A DNA stretch of 64,000 bases from Fulvia fulva (GCF_020509005.1 NC_063013.1:3410001-3474000), one strand, 5' to 3'. Counted from the first letter of the stretch, positions 21,304 to 33,630 are shown. Notes: generated by a model not told the origin, from the letters alone. Numbers and translations: made by a program.

Positions 21304-23668
21304 CTACCGGCTACCTCTGCCCCTCTCATTCGCGTCCGCTAGCCTCTCCCTCTCGATTCGTATCCTCGTCGCTTCCGTTCCATCATCCTCAACCAACTCC
21401 TTGAACCAATCGTGATTCAACGCCTCTCTCGCCGTGATCCTCTTCTTCGGATCATACACGAAAATTTTCCGTAACAGGTCCAAAAAGAGCTTGTTGAACG
21501 GTGTTGTCTGAGGTATAATGTCCTCCAACCGTTTCATCCCTCGCACGAATTTCCTAGATTGGCGCGGGGTGTCAGGGAGGGGATAGTTGAGTTGTCCGTT
21601 TTTAAAGAAGCGGGCTGCCGAGTTACGATCGTTTCGTTTCGAGACTTTCGATACTTCTCGGATGAGGTGACGATCAATTGACTTGCCAGTGACAGCTTCC
21701 ATCATGCCGAGGTGTTCGCAGCAGTCGTGAGTTTGGAAGAGCGCATCTCCAGTCCAGCACTCGACTAGGATACAGCCGAGTGACCAGAGGTCAATCGGGT
21801 GTGACCAACCTGTAATTGCAAATCAGTCGCCATTTCATCTCGAGTCAGGGCTAGGGGAAGCTTACCAATGCCCAGTATGATCTCTGGTGCGCGATAATGC
21901 CGCGTACTGACGACAGAGGAGTGATACTCGTCGTCGAACGTAGCACTACCAAAGTCGATGAGGTTGATCTGAGGGCTAAGCAGGACCCTCCTGAACTTCG
22001 CTGACCTCGAGGTCAAAGTACTTGACGATGGGATGTTGCGGTTGTAGGTGAACGTCTGGTACGTATGGTTGAGCAGTAGAATATTCTCTGGTTTCAAGTC
22101 GGTGTGAATGAGGTTGAGGTCGTGCAGGAATGCGATAGAGCCAAGCAGCTGTCGTGCAAATGCCTGAATATGTGAGCCTGGAAAAGGCACGAAGCCGCCG
22201 CTCTTAAGGAAGTCGAAGACCGATAATCCAAGCAGAGGTGTCACGATGCAGATGTGCCCTCGCCAGTCGAAGCAGTCTCGTAGTTGAATGCATCGATTTC
22301 GGTTGTGTTCATCGGCAGCACGCAAGGTCTGCAGGACTCGTAGCTCGATGCGACTAGCATCGCGGTACTGGTTCAAGTTGTCAGCGGGTTGTCGTAAGTG
22401 ATGAGGATAAAGTGGACGATGCGCACCTTGGGCACTGCTCGGATGATCTTGACTGCTACCTCCTTCCGCGTCTTGATGTCGACTGCACGCACAACTTTGC
22501 CAAAGGTACCTTGGCCGAGTAATGATATGAGACTGTATCGTTCGCCAAGTCTGCTGTTCTCTTGCACGATGTAATGGCCATCCTCATCGTCAATCTTGTT
22601 AGTAGGCTTGTGACGCTGCGGGAACACAAGTTAGTCACATTCGCATCCCAGTGAAGCCTGACACGGCAAACGTACGTCGTGTATGGCAGGCACCTGAACG
22701 TCCTTCTGTTTCTTGGCCTGCCTGGGTGGAGGTACGTACTCGCCGTACTCTGCGAGGTAACCTTTGGGTCCGGATCGCTCACTTTCCTGCTTCTTCAGCG
22801 CTGCATCTGACCCTCTCGTAGTGCGCTTTCGTTTCTGTCCGGTCTGTGTCGTGTCGTATTTGCTACCCGTGCTCGCTTGTGATGCTAGGGATGTGGGTGC
22901 GGTCGTGGCTTGTAAGCTTTCCGTCGAGGCACCATTCGAGTATGTGTATGGCGTGTTGCTGTTGCTGTACGCCGCTACCTCACCGCTGCCTCCGTGCACA
23001 CGTCGCTTCTTATCGACATGCCCTGAGCTACTCGAGCCATTGGTGGTGGGTTGCTGCTGAGGTCGCTGAATCGTCGCTGGAGGTGCCGGACTATCATCAT
23101 CGTGAATCTCGATGATCTCAGCTGGAGGCTTCCCACCAAAGAATGCGACCCAATCGACAGGAGACTTGTTGTTGCGCTTCCTCCCTCGCTCTGCGCTGTC
23201 GGATTGTTGAGCATGGTTGTGGTAGGTTGCCGGCATGTCAACAGCAGCTGGCGCACGTGATGTGCTTGCCGACTGGTGGTGCTGGGGTGGCGGAGGAGGA
23301 AGTTGTCTCTGCTGTAACTGTTGAGCGGATCTGCTTTCCGTGCGTCTTAGATCTTCATGCGGGAGCTGCTGGGTGATGCCGTTGGAGTAGCCGTATTCAG
23401 CTGCTCGTGACTGGCTGTGGGCGTGCGAGTATGCACCGTTGCTCATGCCACTGGCAGGCCTCGGCGGAGGAGGAAGCTGGCGACTCGACAAGTTGCTCGA
23501 GGGCCGGGTCGGGATATTGTGGTGATAGCCGTTGCTCAGGTTGCTCGATGGCCTGGGAGGCGGGAGGTAGCGGTCTTGCGGCGAGGGCAGATAGCCAGAC
23601 GCCCGCTGGCGGTGGTCGAGATGTTGGTGCGGCGGCAGCGTCTGCGTGAGCGTCTGTGGCGTTGACAT
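21304..23668 (-). CDS. lkh1: LAMMER-family (CLK/Lkh1) dual-specificity kinase
   Basis: Predicted 729 aa from four exons: 23668-22676, 22615-22427, 22367-21866 and 21809-21304. Introns are 60, 59 and 56 nt. LAMMER kinases phosphorylate SR splicing factors and act in cell-cycle, stress and development control. The first 330 residues are disordered, rich in Pro, Gln, Ser and His, as is usual for fungal orthologues. The kinase domain follows: glycine loop LLGQGTFGKVVRA, VAIK-type lysine AVKIIRAV, catalytic loop LIHTDLKPENILL, DFGSATF and the activation segment STRHYRAPEIILG. The hallmark EHLAMMER region reads CEHLGMMEAVTG. The subdomain XI arginine in KRITAREALNHDW is present. All catalytic residues are intact. 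Splices were chosen because they restore these motifs exactly. Confidence 0.92.
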
Positions 23669-24692
23669 GACGGTGTCTGCGGGTTAGACGGTCATGGACG
23701 GTGTTGCTGGGAGGGGTTGGAGGAGGGAGTGGGAGACGTCGCTGCCGGCAGAGCGAAATCTCGTCCTGATGACCTGGTCGCAGTACGGCTATTGGGACCA
23801 CAAGCTGCAGCGACGCCGCTCGGGTGCGTGCTAACGCTGCATGCTAGCACAATGCTGGCGGTAGTCGGTTGTGTGTGCGGAGGGATGGGTGTGTAGTCTG
23901 CACTCGGCGTGGGAGGGCTCTCGTGGAGGAGCAGAGGTGGGTGTGGGCTTGGGTGGATGCTGAGCAATGGGTAGAGACTAGTCGATGTCGCCGGTCGGAA
24001 GAAGGACAGAGGCACAGACCCTGCAACCTTCCAGGTTGGCCTCAAAACAGACCAGACATTCACTTCACAATTGACTCGAATTGGCTATTGACACGTGCTA
24101 CAGTATGCACGGCTCGCTGTTCACAGTCTCGTCGCTTTGGCCCAACAGCGTCAGCACGGATATTGAAGGGCACGCTGAGACGAGCTTAACATGAAGGTAA
24201 TCACGTTGTCTGTCCAGGTCATCTCCAAGCTCTCTTGTGCGAGCTTGACATGGACTCGCGAGCTACTCGCTAGCACTCTACTGTTCCACCGACATGCACA
24301 TCTCCTGACAGCCGTCCCACTGCCAGCATACACTGCCGCGACTTTGCTTTCAAAGCACACGCACACGTGAAGCCGTACCTTGAAACCGATCCGTAGCACG
24401 TGGCAGTGGGAGGACCAAGGCAAATACTCCGTCACTATTTTTGCAAACCTCTCGCCATATGTGAGATGAGATGACAGGAGCATGTTCAATGGACCTTTCT
24501 CCATGCTACTCGACACTGCTTATTGTCTGCATCAGATCACGAAGATCGCACAAGCGTAGAAGTTCGCAGTTATCTGCATTCTCACTACCACGTGCTCCGC
24601 CCACACAGTCACTCTATCTATTCAATGACCGCTACGTACGCGGGCATACCTATCACTTTGCTATCACTTTGCCGCCAACTCCTCTCTCGAAT
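23669..24692. other. Intergenic, no supported gene
   Basis: This separates the 5' end of the LAMMER kinase gene from the 3' end of PAN3. Frames here are shadows or chance. The first 400 bp next to 23668 are GT-rich on the plus strand (CA-rich in the direction of kinase transcription) and probably form its leader and promoter. Confidence 0.4.
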
Positions 24693-26913
24693 CTAACGTC
24701 GACTTGGGTTACTCGCTTTACTGATCTCCGCCCATGCAGCCTCAAATCCTCTCTTCACCTCCTTGTAGCTCACGATGAACATGCTCTGCTCATCGCGGCT
24801 GATGAGTTGTATCTTCTCATCAATCCCAGCGTCCAGTTTGTTCAGGCATGTGACGATATGCCCTAAGTCAAGCACTGGCCGACCTTCAGGGTCCACTTGG
24901 TGAAAGACAAAGTCGCGGAAGAGCTTCAAGTAGTATCTCTCGCCGGTCTCTGACCACGCTGACCCGGGCTGGTTGAGGAGTGCCGGGTTCGTCGTTGCAT
25001 TGGGAGTACTGCCGGTATCCGGACGCTCAAGTATAACGTTGAGCTTCGCCAGTAGTCTCGCCAGGCGACCGTTCTCGAGCTCCCGCATTAGGTTTGATGT
25101 GAGATCATCCTCGAGGTGCAGCACGCTGTCAAACGCCGTCAAGACCTTGTCGCTGATACTTGTAAGTAACGCAGCGATGTTGTATTCCGGTGCTGATTGT
25201 GGGGCTGAGCTTCCCGTGGCATCAACTGCTACTGGAGGTATAAGCAGCCAAGCGATACATGAGCGAAGGCGTTCGCTGTACGATCGGCTGACCTGCTCCA
25301 ATGCCTTCAGTATGTTCTGATGAGCGGCCACGTTACGAGTGGCAACCCCCAGAATCAGACGACCTAGATCTCGAAGGTCGTTTCTCTGTAGGTCGCCCAG
25401 ATCACGGTCCTGGCCGTGGTGTAAAATGTCAAGGATGCCACACGCTCCCAGGCGCACGCGATTCTTAGATGTCAGCAGAACCTTTGACGGCGTTATGGTC
25501 TGTGCCGCCAAGCTTGCATCATGTATCGTCTTCATGGCACTAGCCATCTGTACAATGTAGCCCCAGATTTCGCCTTCCTGTGTCACTTGCGCACTTGCTT
25601 TGCCGATGGTTCTACCTGTCGAGAAATGTTTCTCGGCCAATGTCTGGGATTTCGGATGGTAGTCTGTGACAATGATCAAGGAACTGTCGTTGAACCATCT
25701 GCCGGTAAAAGCATCATGTATTTGCACAATGCTGCTGTTTGAAATTCGCTTCCAGTGGTTGATTGTCCGTATGCAAGCCTCATCAGTCAACCTGAAGCCT
25801 GCAATCCGCCGAAGAGCGTATACATGTCCATCGCGGCTGGAATCCGCCTTATAGATCCAGCTCGGGTAGCCAAATGTAGTCTTGCTCCCTGTATTGTTCG
25901 AGTCAAGTGCGACAAGGGAGTGGAAGTACTCCACATTCATAGGCAGAGTACTATTCGCGAATGTCTGCAGAGTCGCTTCCGACTTTTGTTGCAACTCTTC
26001 TCGCAGGTTGTCGGGCAGGAAGAAGTCTGCTGTGCTACGCTGATGAGGCATCAGATTCTCCCGCCGGGGACCGATGGAGGCGTAGAGATGGTAATTGAGA
26101 GGATGTTTATAGCTAGAGGCATCTTGGAAGAACGGCTGGCCTCCAAGAGCAGGTGCTTGTTGCGCATAAGGATTGAGCTGGGCCGCTTCTATGCTTTGGT
26201 GTGTGAGGAAAGGATCGCCAAAAGTGCCAAGTTGCTGTTGAAGCTGGGGCGCATGGTCAACCTGGAATTTACTGTCAGTATTGTTGGTCTTCTTCTCATG
26301 CTGTAGAAGTCTGACCTGCGAAGATGCTAAGAACGATTGGCTTAGGATGAACTCCTGGAATTGCTGTGATGGTTGGAACGTCATTTGTGGGTTGAAATCC
26401 CCTGAGTGTTCTTTCGAATGCGACGCGGCAGCTGGTGTGACAGAACCTGTTGTGCAATAAGTCAGCATTATTTTGACATCGCCACACAACGCCTTACCAG
26501 ATCCACGAGGAGTGAATGCAGCGGCAGAGGCGGCTTTTGGCGATATGCCAATTTTCGCAGGCTGAACATTCATAGGCTTAGGCGTGAAAGACGGTGACTC
26601 AACGTTGAGAGACTTCTTCGGCCTGTGATCAATCTTTAGCATAGGCACCTCAGGCAAGTTTACAGCCGGACTGACACGTTGAGGCCATTGGGCGCGCCGG
26701 AGCCAAAATCGTGGTTGTAGTTGCAGGTGCCTGGCGAACAGTGATAAGCTTCACGCCCATCGTCCATTTTGCCTCAAATTGCTAACCTTCCAGATGCTTC
26801 CTACACTGTGGCCCATTTCTACAGAGTACAGAATTGATGGGCGCACGGTTTTCGTAGCGTTGCCGTCCAGCATTGCTTGCAATGCGCATTGATCCACCAG
26901 ACATAGTTGACAT
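24693..26913 (-). CDS. PAN3: PAN2-PAN3 deadenylase regulatory subunit PAN3
   Basis: PAN3 recruits the PAN2 exonuclease to poly(A)-binding protein and starts cytoplasmic poly(A) shortening. I read exons 26913-26787, 26730-26664, 26622-26498 and 26446-24693, giving 690 aa with introns of 56, 41 and 51 nt. Splicing rebuilds a CCCH zinc finger (about residues 34-50: LCRNGPQCRKHLEGTCNYNHD region), then the PAM2-like KSLNVESPSFTP and ISPKAASAAAFTP blocks. The pseudokinase follows (GYPSWIYKADSS, YALRRIAGFRLT, and a TPSKVLLTSKNRVRLG segment in place of a normal catalytic loop), then a coiled coil and the C-terminal knob (GERYYLKLFRDFVFHQ, DEQSMFIVSYKEVKRGFE). A further in-frame 54-nt segment, starting at the GTCAGA after LASSQ and ending TACTGACAGTAAATTCCAG, has a perfect branch point and may also be an intron. 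That would shorten the protein by 18 aa. Confidence 0.92.
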
Positions 26914-27549
26914 GTCATTCCCACCACTGAATTCTCATCAAGCCGTCCTGGTATAGCGAAAGATGGTCCAGTAGTCCGATGAGATCTTCCGCTGGCGAGC
27001 TGATCACCAGCTCGAGCGGCTGAGTTCCTACGTTGGCGCTGTAGAAAACCGATCGCGCTTCCGTGCTCGCATGGGTCAAGCTAGCGCAGATACTTCCCTC
27101 CGCTGCGCGCTGCGCAGTCTGAAGCGCGTTCGCGGAGATCACGAAGAGAAGAGTGTCCTCGTCAGCAGGCGTGTCTCGTGGGGAGGTAGTCGTACTGGCT
27201 GTTCCATCATGAAGCGGCCATCTGGAAACCGACCGACCAGAAAGCGCCTGCCGCCCAAATCAGATCTAATGATGCCGATGGAGAAGGAAGAGCCAGCTTC
27301 CAGTGGAAGTGAATGCCAAGTATTGGGACGCGAAGTGATGTCTGATGTCTGGTTGGCAGAGAGACTGAGAGAGTCAGGTACACCGTACACATGGAGGCGG
27401 GTCCAGCACGGCCCTACCCGTCGGACTTAGGCTTGTCTATATGTAGGAGTCTAGGAGATACTGTATCTGTACATGTACTTTATCTTGCACCTGTCGCATC
27501 GCATTGCATTACCTCTCTCCACCATCATCATAGAGACCAGCGCGACGAC

Positions 27550-29094
27550 ATGGCTGGCTCTCCAACAGACTTGACTGCGCTCACAGAAGAGCAACAGCTT
27601 GCCCTTCAACAGTTCACCTCCGTCACCGACCAAGAGCTCGATGCAGCGCTACCTCTCCTCCAGCGATGCCAATGGAACGCGCAAATAGCCATCACGAGAT
27701 TCTTCGACGGTGATGCAGAGACGGTCGACCCAGCTGCTGAGGCTGCACGTGCGCCCCCGCCACAAGACACGCGGCGAGCAGAGACGCTCATGGACAGCAT
27801 ACCGAACAGATCGTCCACATCACGAAGCAGAGCATCCGGGCTTGAGCCTGCGCCGAGAGTTGTCCCAACTCCAGAGAACCAACTCACTCAGCAACTACCT
27901 TTCCCATTCTCCCTCATACTATTACCCTTCAACCTCACATACGTCCTCTTCCAGCGACTTCTAGGCACAGTCGGCTACTTCTTCCCGGTCATACCGCGGT
28001 TATTAGCTCGCTTCTGGTCAGGCAGGGCATCGCGACCTTCAAGAGATGCATCGAGGAGACCGTTGGGGCCGAGGGACACAGCAGCGCGATTCATCAGGGA
28101 GTTCGAGGAGGAGAATGGAGGGACACATGGGACATTACCTTTCCACGAAGGGGGCTACGCGCAAGCCTTCGATCTGGCCAAGCGGCATCTAAAGTACTTG
28201 CTTGTGGTCTTGTTGTCGCCTGAACATGATGACAATACGCTCTTTGTCCGCGAGACACTGCTCTCGCCGGAGTTCAAGACGTTTGCCAACGACGACAACA
28301 ACAACATTGTACTATGGGCAGGCACTGTTCAGGATGCTGAGGCATACCAAGTCAGCACAGCTCTCAATGTAACCAGGTTCCCTTATGCGGCATTGATTGT
28401 GCATACACCTTCGGTATCGTCAACGGCTATGTCGAAGGTAGCGACCTCATCTGGACCCATAGCAGCGCAGGACCTAATAACGAAGCTTCGAACAGCTATG
28501 CAGGCTCAGAGCGCAGAACTGGACAGAGTCAGAAGGCAACGTTCAGAACAGGCGCAGACAAGGAACCTAAGGCAGGAGCAGGAAAGTGCCTATGAGCGGT
28601 CACTAGCACAAGACAGAGAGAAAGCAAGACGGCGGAAGGAGGAAGAAGCGCAAAAGGAAAAGGCCGAGCGCGAGGAGCGCGAGAGATCCGAGCAGAAAGA
28701 GAATAAGGCACGCAATCTGGCGCAATGGAGGAGACGGCGGGCGCAGAGTATACACGCAGAGCCCGGTGCAGACGTCAAGGATGCAGTCCGGATCAGCTTA
28801 CGAATGCCTTCTGGTGAGAGGGTGATACGAAAGTTCAGACCTGATGCCGAGCTGGAAGAACTCTACGCTTTTGTGGAGTGCTATGACCAGCTTGAGGAAG
28901 TGTCCGAGAAGGAGGTGGCAGCACCTACAGGCTATCAGCACACATACAAGTTCCAGCTCGTGTCGCCAATGCCAAGGGAGGTGTATGACCTAGAGAAAGG
29001 TGGCAGCATACGGGATAGAATTGGCAGGAGCGGCAACCTCATTGTTGAGAAGATACTTGGCGAGGATGACGAAGGAGACGAAGAAGATGAATGA
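27550..29094 (+). CDS. UBX-domain ER protein (Ubx2/UBXD8-like)
   Basis: Intronless gene of 514 aa. Such proteins sit in the ER or lipid-droplet membrane as a hairpin and recruit Cdc48/p97 for ER-associated degradation. Order: UBA-like helices (about 8-52, TEEQQLALQQFTSVTDQELD); a hydrophobic hairpin (about 115-152, PFSLILLPFNLTYVLFQRLL and GYFFPVIPRLLARFW); a thioredoxin-like UAS domain (about 185-330); a long Arg/Glu/Lys coiled coil (about 345-425); a UBX domain (about 430-505, RISLRMPSGERVIRKFRPDA, with the SPMPREVYD turn that contacts Cdc48). It ends in an acidic tail. I chose the ATG at 27550 over an upstream in-frame ATG at 27391, because the 53 extra residues look like a translated leader and the UBA domain starts right after 27550. 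Confidence 0.9.
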   Translation: MAGSPTDLTALTEEQQLALQQFTSVTDQELDAALPLLQRCQWNAQIAITRFFDGDAETVDPAAEAARAPPPQDTRRAETLMDSIPNRSSTSRSRASGLEPAPRVVPTPENQLTQQLPFPFSLILLPFNLTYVLFQRLLGTVGYFFPVIPRLLARFWSGRASRPSRDASRRPLGPRDTAARFIREFEEENGGTHGTLPFHEGGYAQAFDLAKRHLKYLLVVLLSPEHDDNTLFVRETLLSPEFKTFANDDNNNIVLWAGTVQDAEAYQVSTALNVTRFPYAALIVHTPSVSSTAMSKVATSSGPIAAQDLITKLRTAMQAQSAELDRVRRQRSEQAQTRNLRQEQESAYERSLAQDREKARRRKEEEAQKEKAEREERERSEQKENKARNLAQWRRRRAQSIHAEPGADVKDAVRISLRMPSGERVIRKFRPDAELEELYAFVECYDQLEEVSEKEVAAPTGYQHTYKFQLVSPMPREVYDLEKGGSIRDRIGRSGNLIVEKILGEDDEGDEEDE

Positions 29095-29841
29095 TGGAAC
29101 GTAGCAAGCTGACATAGCTGCAATAGATTGGCAGTGCTTGATATGCCTGCAGCGGACTGTATGGTCCGCCCACACCACGAGATTAGACCTTCGTGTGTTC
29201 GCCCTGCGAAGTCTTGTGAAATCAGCTCAGAGAATCACTCATCAGGGCGCATGAACGTTGATTGTACTCACATGAACAAAGATTACTAACATCCTGCCAG
29301 TCTTTCCGCCATACCACTGGATACGAGTACGGTAAAAGCGGCTAGCAGTGCATCATTGTGGAGCATCTCGAGCCCCTCCATTGTCAATCCCACCGCCAAG
29401 ATACTTTCGCCCAGGAAGTCCAGACACAGTGTGAGCCATGTCGTGGTAGCGTAACAACACTGCAGAAGGTCAAAGGAAGAAATGGACGCAAGCCCACGAT
29501 TCCAGGGCTGAGGTCAAAGGAACATCATGCCTGCCAACCGGAGTCTCAGGTCTCGTCCTACCCGAGCCCGAACTCCACCTTCGCGAAGCACAACCTTTAC
29601 CACATGCGGCAGTCTAGCTGAGCGACTACTGCGCCAAGTTGCTCAAGGTTGCATAACCGTGGACCCTCTGTGGTACCATGGTCTCGTAAGCGTGATGGAT
29701 GAGCCGACACAAAGCTGAATGCTGTTTGACTTCATCTCACTTTCCTCTACCACGAACGGGACCTTGACTACTGATCCTTACAGAGCATAGCTACTCGTCA
29801 ACTCTTCAAGAAGTCGTCAGCAATCTCGCTATCTGAGCAAG
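29095..29841. other. Intergenic, no supported gene
   Basis: 3' flank of the UBX gene and 5' flank of the hydrolase gene. Small plus-strand frames (29358-29621, 29527-29718) have no recognisable content. Confidence 0.4.
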
Positions 29842-31081
29842 ATGGTGCTTTTGGAGGAACATGAGTTCACCTGGGCGGAGAAGAAGACTGCCTACCTCGC
29901 TGCTGGTCCTAAAGAAGGACCACTCTTGATCTTCATCCATGGTGTGCCCGTCTTACCATGCTATCATCTACAAAGACTGACATAACCCCCAGGCTGGCCG
30001 GCCATCGGCTACACATGGAAGCCTCAACTAGAGACTTTTGCATCTCTTGGCTTTCGTGGAATCGCACCTGACATGCCCGGTAAGGCGAAAAGACCCGAGA
30101 ACGGGTGAAGTGTAGCTGATCCGTTCAAACCAGGTTATGGCGGCTCATCGGCCCGCAAGGTAACAGAAGACTACTCCCTCGAGGAGATCAACAACAGCAT
30201 GGTCGCTCTCCTCGGGCATTTGGGTAGGGACGAAGCGGTTTGGATCGGGCACGATTGGGGATGTGGTGCAGTCTGGTCCTTCGCGGAGCACTACCCAGAA
30301 AAGACAACCGCAGTCTGCGGCATGGCAGTCCCCTCCCACATCATAGAACTCGGCCTCGAGCAGGAGGTGAAGTATGTCAACCGCGAAATGTATCCCAAGG
30401 ACAAGTATCCTTACGGCCAATGGGACTACCAACAATTCTACGTCGAATCCTTCGACAAAGCAACAGCCTGGTTCGACAAGGACCCCGCCGCCTTCCTCCG
30501 CGCAGGCTACTCCAAAGGCAACCCGGCCAGTCTCGGCCAGCCAGCTTTTACATCACAAGTCCGCGCCCAGGGTGGGTGGTTCGGCGGCGTTGCGGAACCA
30601 GACCCAAAGTGGAAGCAGATCCCAGCCGAGAACATCTGCATCGACGAGGAGACGTACCAAAAGTTGGTTGAGGCGATGGCGAAGACGGGCTTCTTCGGAG
30701 CGGATAGTTGGTATGCTAACCATGAGAGGAATCGGAAGTATTATGATGAGAAGGCGAAGCATGAGGGCAGGTTGAAGATGCCGGTGTTGTTCGTTGAGGC
30801 GAAGTTTGATACGATTTGCGATACTGTCAACTCGAGGTTGGCGGAGCCGATGAGGAAGATGTGCGACAAGTTGACGGAATGCAGCATTGGTGAGTTCGCG
30901 ATTGATGGATGGGCCCAGAGTGAAGGGGTGCTAATGTGAGACTGCAGATTCTGGTCACTGGGTTGCGCAAGAGAAGCCGACGGAAGTGAACGGTGTGATT
31001 GCGAGATGGATCGTGGAGGAAGTGCCCACAGCGTGGCCAGGGTACTGGGGCAACAAGGGATTTATCAAGTCAAAGGTGTGA
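29842..31081 (+). CDS. Alpha/beta-hydrolase, soluble epoxide-hydrolase family
   Basis: Predicted 358-aa enzyme from four exons: 29842-29941, 29993-30079, 30134-30889 and 30948-31081. Introns are 51, 54 and 58 nt. It should hydrolyse epoxides to diols through an aspartyl ester. Visible landmarks: the oxyanion motif HGWPAIGYTW, PDMPGYGGSS, the nucleophile elbow WIGHDWGCGAVW (Asp), a cap domain rich in Tyr and Trp (about 140-260), the acid-containing strand MPVLFVEAKFDT and the catalytic His in DSGHWVAQEKP. All three catalytic residues are present. Exon 4 supplies the essential histidine, which confirms the last intron. The substrate is unknown; detoxification or lipid-epoxide use are both possible. 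No signal peptide or peroxisomal tag (C-terminus KSKV) is apparent. Confidence 0.9.
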
Positions 31082-33251
31082 GGTAACAATGTAGCCGAAG
31101 CATGCGCTGAGAGAGCGTGAAGTCGAAGCCCAGTGGAATGTATTGCTACTGTGATCTACTTACCCTAACAGCAGATATGCGCTTCGAAAGCTCCCCTGCA
31201 AGGTCAGACGCCGATAGCCTGGGTGAGCATCTGTCTCCATGCTGTTCTCAGTACCCCGACAGGACCACTTACTACCCGTTCTTAACGTCAAGCTTCCCAT
31301 TGATATACGCAACCGTAAGCGGCTGACCATGTGGGGCATGCAGTGCCAACTTTGAGCTGTTGAGGGCGCCACGGATCTCGTCCGAGCTCATAGTCTTGCG
31401 AGTGGCGTTGAGGACTGACGAGCGACGGGAGTGGTGCTTATGGTCGTCTAGTTGAGATCAGTGGCTAGAACGATCGATGCTTGTCAATTGTCGCGTACAG
31501 GTGTGACGGACTCCTGGGGCGTGCCTGCCGTGGTAGGTCATCTTGAAGCGTCGATCTTGCTGGCGATGTGAGCTTGAGATTGGTGCGGCTTGGTTCCAGT
31601 GACTTGAAGCCTCGAAGACAATGAAGACGGGAGGGATGGAGAACGTCAATCGAGGCCAGCCTGCTCTCATATACCCACAGCGGGGTTGCGAGGCAGAGCT
31701 GAGGTCGAGAATCAAGCACGAGGAGCACAAGATGGAGTTTCAGCCTCGTCTGCCTTGCCATGCAGTCCATGTTGTATCAGCATCAAGTTTGCGCCCACAC
31801 ACTCTTTCGAGCCTCTATTCGAGCGCGCACGCTGCTGCGAATGGTATTAGAATTTTCCGCGACCAAATTGAGTTACCCATCGATGATATGAACCGTCCAG
31901 GGCCAGGCCGTTGAACGTTGTACGATATAAGCTTTGTCCCTAGCTGCAGGCAAAGCTAGTTCTAGGCCTTTAGCCGCCATGCGCAACGGTAGCAGATGCG
32001 AAGTGCGCCTCGTGACGCTATTTTGGTGGCTCCAGAAAGTGAACTATCGTTGGATGATATCCACAGCCGCACAAGGTGTGTTCGGTGATGCGGATGAAGC
32101 GAGGTGCATACCTGCAAATCGGTGCTTTCATCACATGCCGAATTGACTTCACCAATTACGACAGCACACTGGAAAGCGGTCATACAAGGAATAGCAGGAA
32201 GTCATCTCTCGATCCATGTGCCACCAGCGGTCGCTTGAGATGCAGAAGCCCGACCGAACGGCGAAGCGCAGATGCTCTCGTTTTCGGTCGCTTGGATATC
32301 GTCGACGAGAACTTGGGGTTATATCGCGATGGTCATTCGTGTGGATGTGGTAGTAAGAAGTCCGCGATTGTTGGTGTGAGCGGCACGCCACTGCACGCAG
32401 ATGCACCAACCCCTGGCACGTCATGCGCAGCAATCCATGAAGTGATTGGCGGAAGAGCAACGTGGCAATCCGACGGTCGCCTTGACATCTTACGCTCTTC
32501 TCTCCCGGCAGTGTCAACTTTTGCCCCGCAACGACATGCTCGATGGGATAACCTCTTCTTCGACTTTTATCGTTTGAGTCTTGAGGCACTTGACCCTAGA
32601 TGATGGACGCGACCTTCAGATTCAGATCCGCGATGCGTAGCCGTTGGGGTGCAGTTCGGGTGACGATTGTGTGTGCAGATGTGGAGGATAATTGTGCGGG
32701 CCCAGAGCACAAAAGATGCCGATCGCGCAGGCTCTGGCTCAGCACTGCATGACCACACAAAGACTGATCACCTTTTGCACGTTGTTAGTGAGATCAAAGA
32801 CACGCGAGACTTCCTCGCACAACCTGTATATCATGAGCGTGTGTCATCTTTCTCTCATCAGAGCTGTATATCATGAGCGTGTGTCATCTTTCTCTCATCA
32901 GAACGCCGTCCATGCAGCCACACCATGCTTGCAAACGACCAGCGGAAGAGCAAAAAACATACAGCACGAGATTTTCCCTCGTCAAGTTACACACACAATT
33001 CAATCATACGCAGGTGGATTGCAGCCATCAAACCCTTCTTGGGATCTTCAGGGATAGCTTAAGCTAGACCTACCAACCCCCATCGCATGGTGAGGGCCAG
33101 TCGACTTCTGGACGATTGAGATGTGGTCACCCACGATAGTGCTAGTCTCGCGGTCAGGGAGCTTAGGGGAGTGAGAGCGGTTGAAACGCTTCTACTCCAG
33201 CTACCAACCCTGACCTTTGGCCGTATGTGCTGGAACTTTGAACGCGGGGTC
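31082..33251. other. Gene-poor region, no supported gene
   Basis: Long frames at 32076-32603 (+) and 32149-32589 (-) overlap and neither is recognisable. A 40-bp tandem duplication lies within (annotated separately). Confidence 0.4.
32824..32902. repeat. 40-bp tandem duplication
   Basis: The unit from 32824 to 32863 (starting CTGTATATCATGAGCGTGTG) is repeated immediately at 32864-32902, identical over 39 bp. This indicates a recent duplication. No function is visible. Confidence 0.95.
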
Positions 33252-33630
33252 TTATGTAGGTTGGCGTTTGACTGGTCGGGAGGGTGGTGTGAAAGTGCGT
33301 GTCTTCGCTGCATTCTGCACTTCGGCAGCGAATCGCCGCCTTGTCACCTCACCTCCCCTGAGCAATTCTTTCACACTCGGGTGTCGTCGGACGAGTGGAG
33401 CGTGTCCAAACAGTGCACCTCGAGCAGCAATGCAGAGCATGATACTGGCCACGCCAGTAAGTAGACCCTCATCGAGTGTATGTAGAGCTTGCACATGGTT
33501 GCCGACATGTCATCGGCGTTGGGTGGTTCCTGCACTGCAAATCAGCCAATGCCATCAATCCATTGGGAGTCCAACAGATCTCGTCTCAGTACCTACTCGG
33601 GTATGCCAGGGGCGATCGTTCAGTGCTCAT
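33252..33630 (-). CDS. Possible small two-exon protein, 89 aa, unknown
   Basis: Exon 1 33630-33597 and exon 2 33487-33252, with an intron of 109 nt starting GTAGGT, would encode 89 aa. It has a hydrophobic stretch (GLLTGVASIMLCIAARGALF) and a basic C-terminus. The second exon is protein-like, but I recognise no family and the splice choice is not unique. Offered as a candidate only. Confidence 0.2.

Noticed and set aside
26915..27392. Minus-strand ORFs just upstream of PAN3, the last ending one base before the PAN3 ATG (protein-like end LELVISSPAEDLIGLLDHLS)
   Set aside because: Three frames would have to be joined. The most protein-like parts lack an ATG, and no convincing intron links them. 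It may be PAN3 leader sequence or a decayed exon, so I did not call a gene.
27391..27549. Upstream extension of the UBX gene to an ATG at 27391
   Set aside because: The 53 added residues (starting MEAGPARPYPSDLG) resemble a translated leader, and the UBA-like domain begins directly after the ATG at 27550.
32076..32603. 175-codon plus frame and a 146-codon minus frame
   Set aside because: They overlap each other; composition is unlike the real genes of the window and no motif is recognisable.
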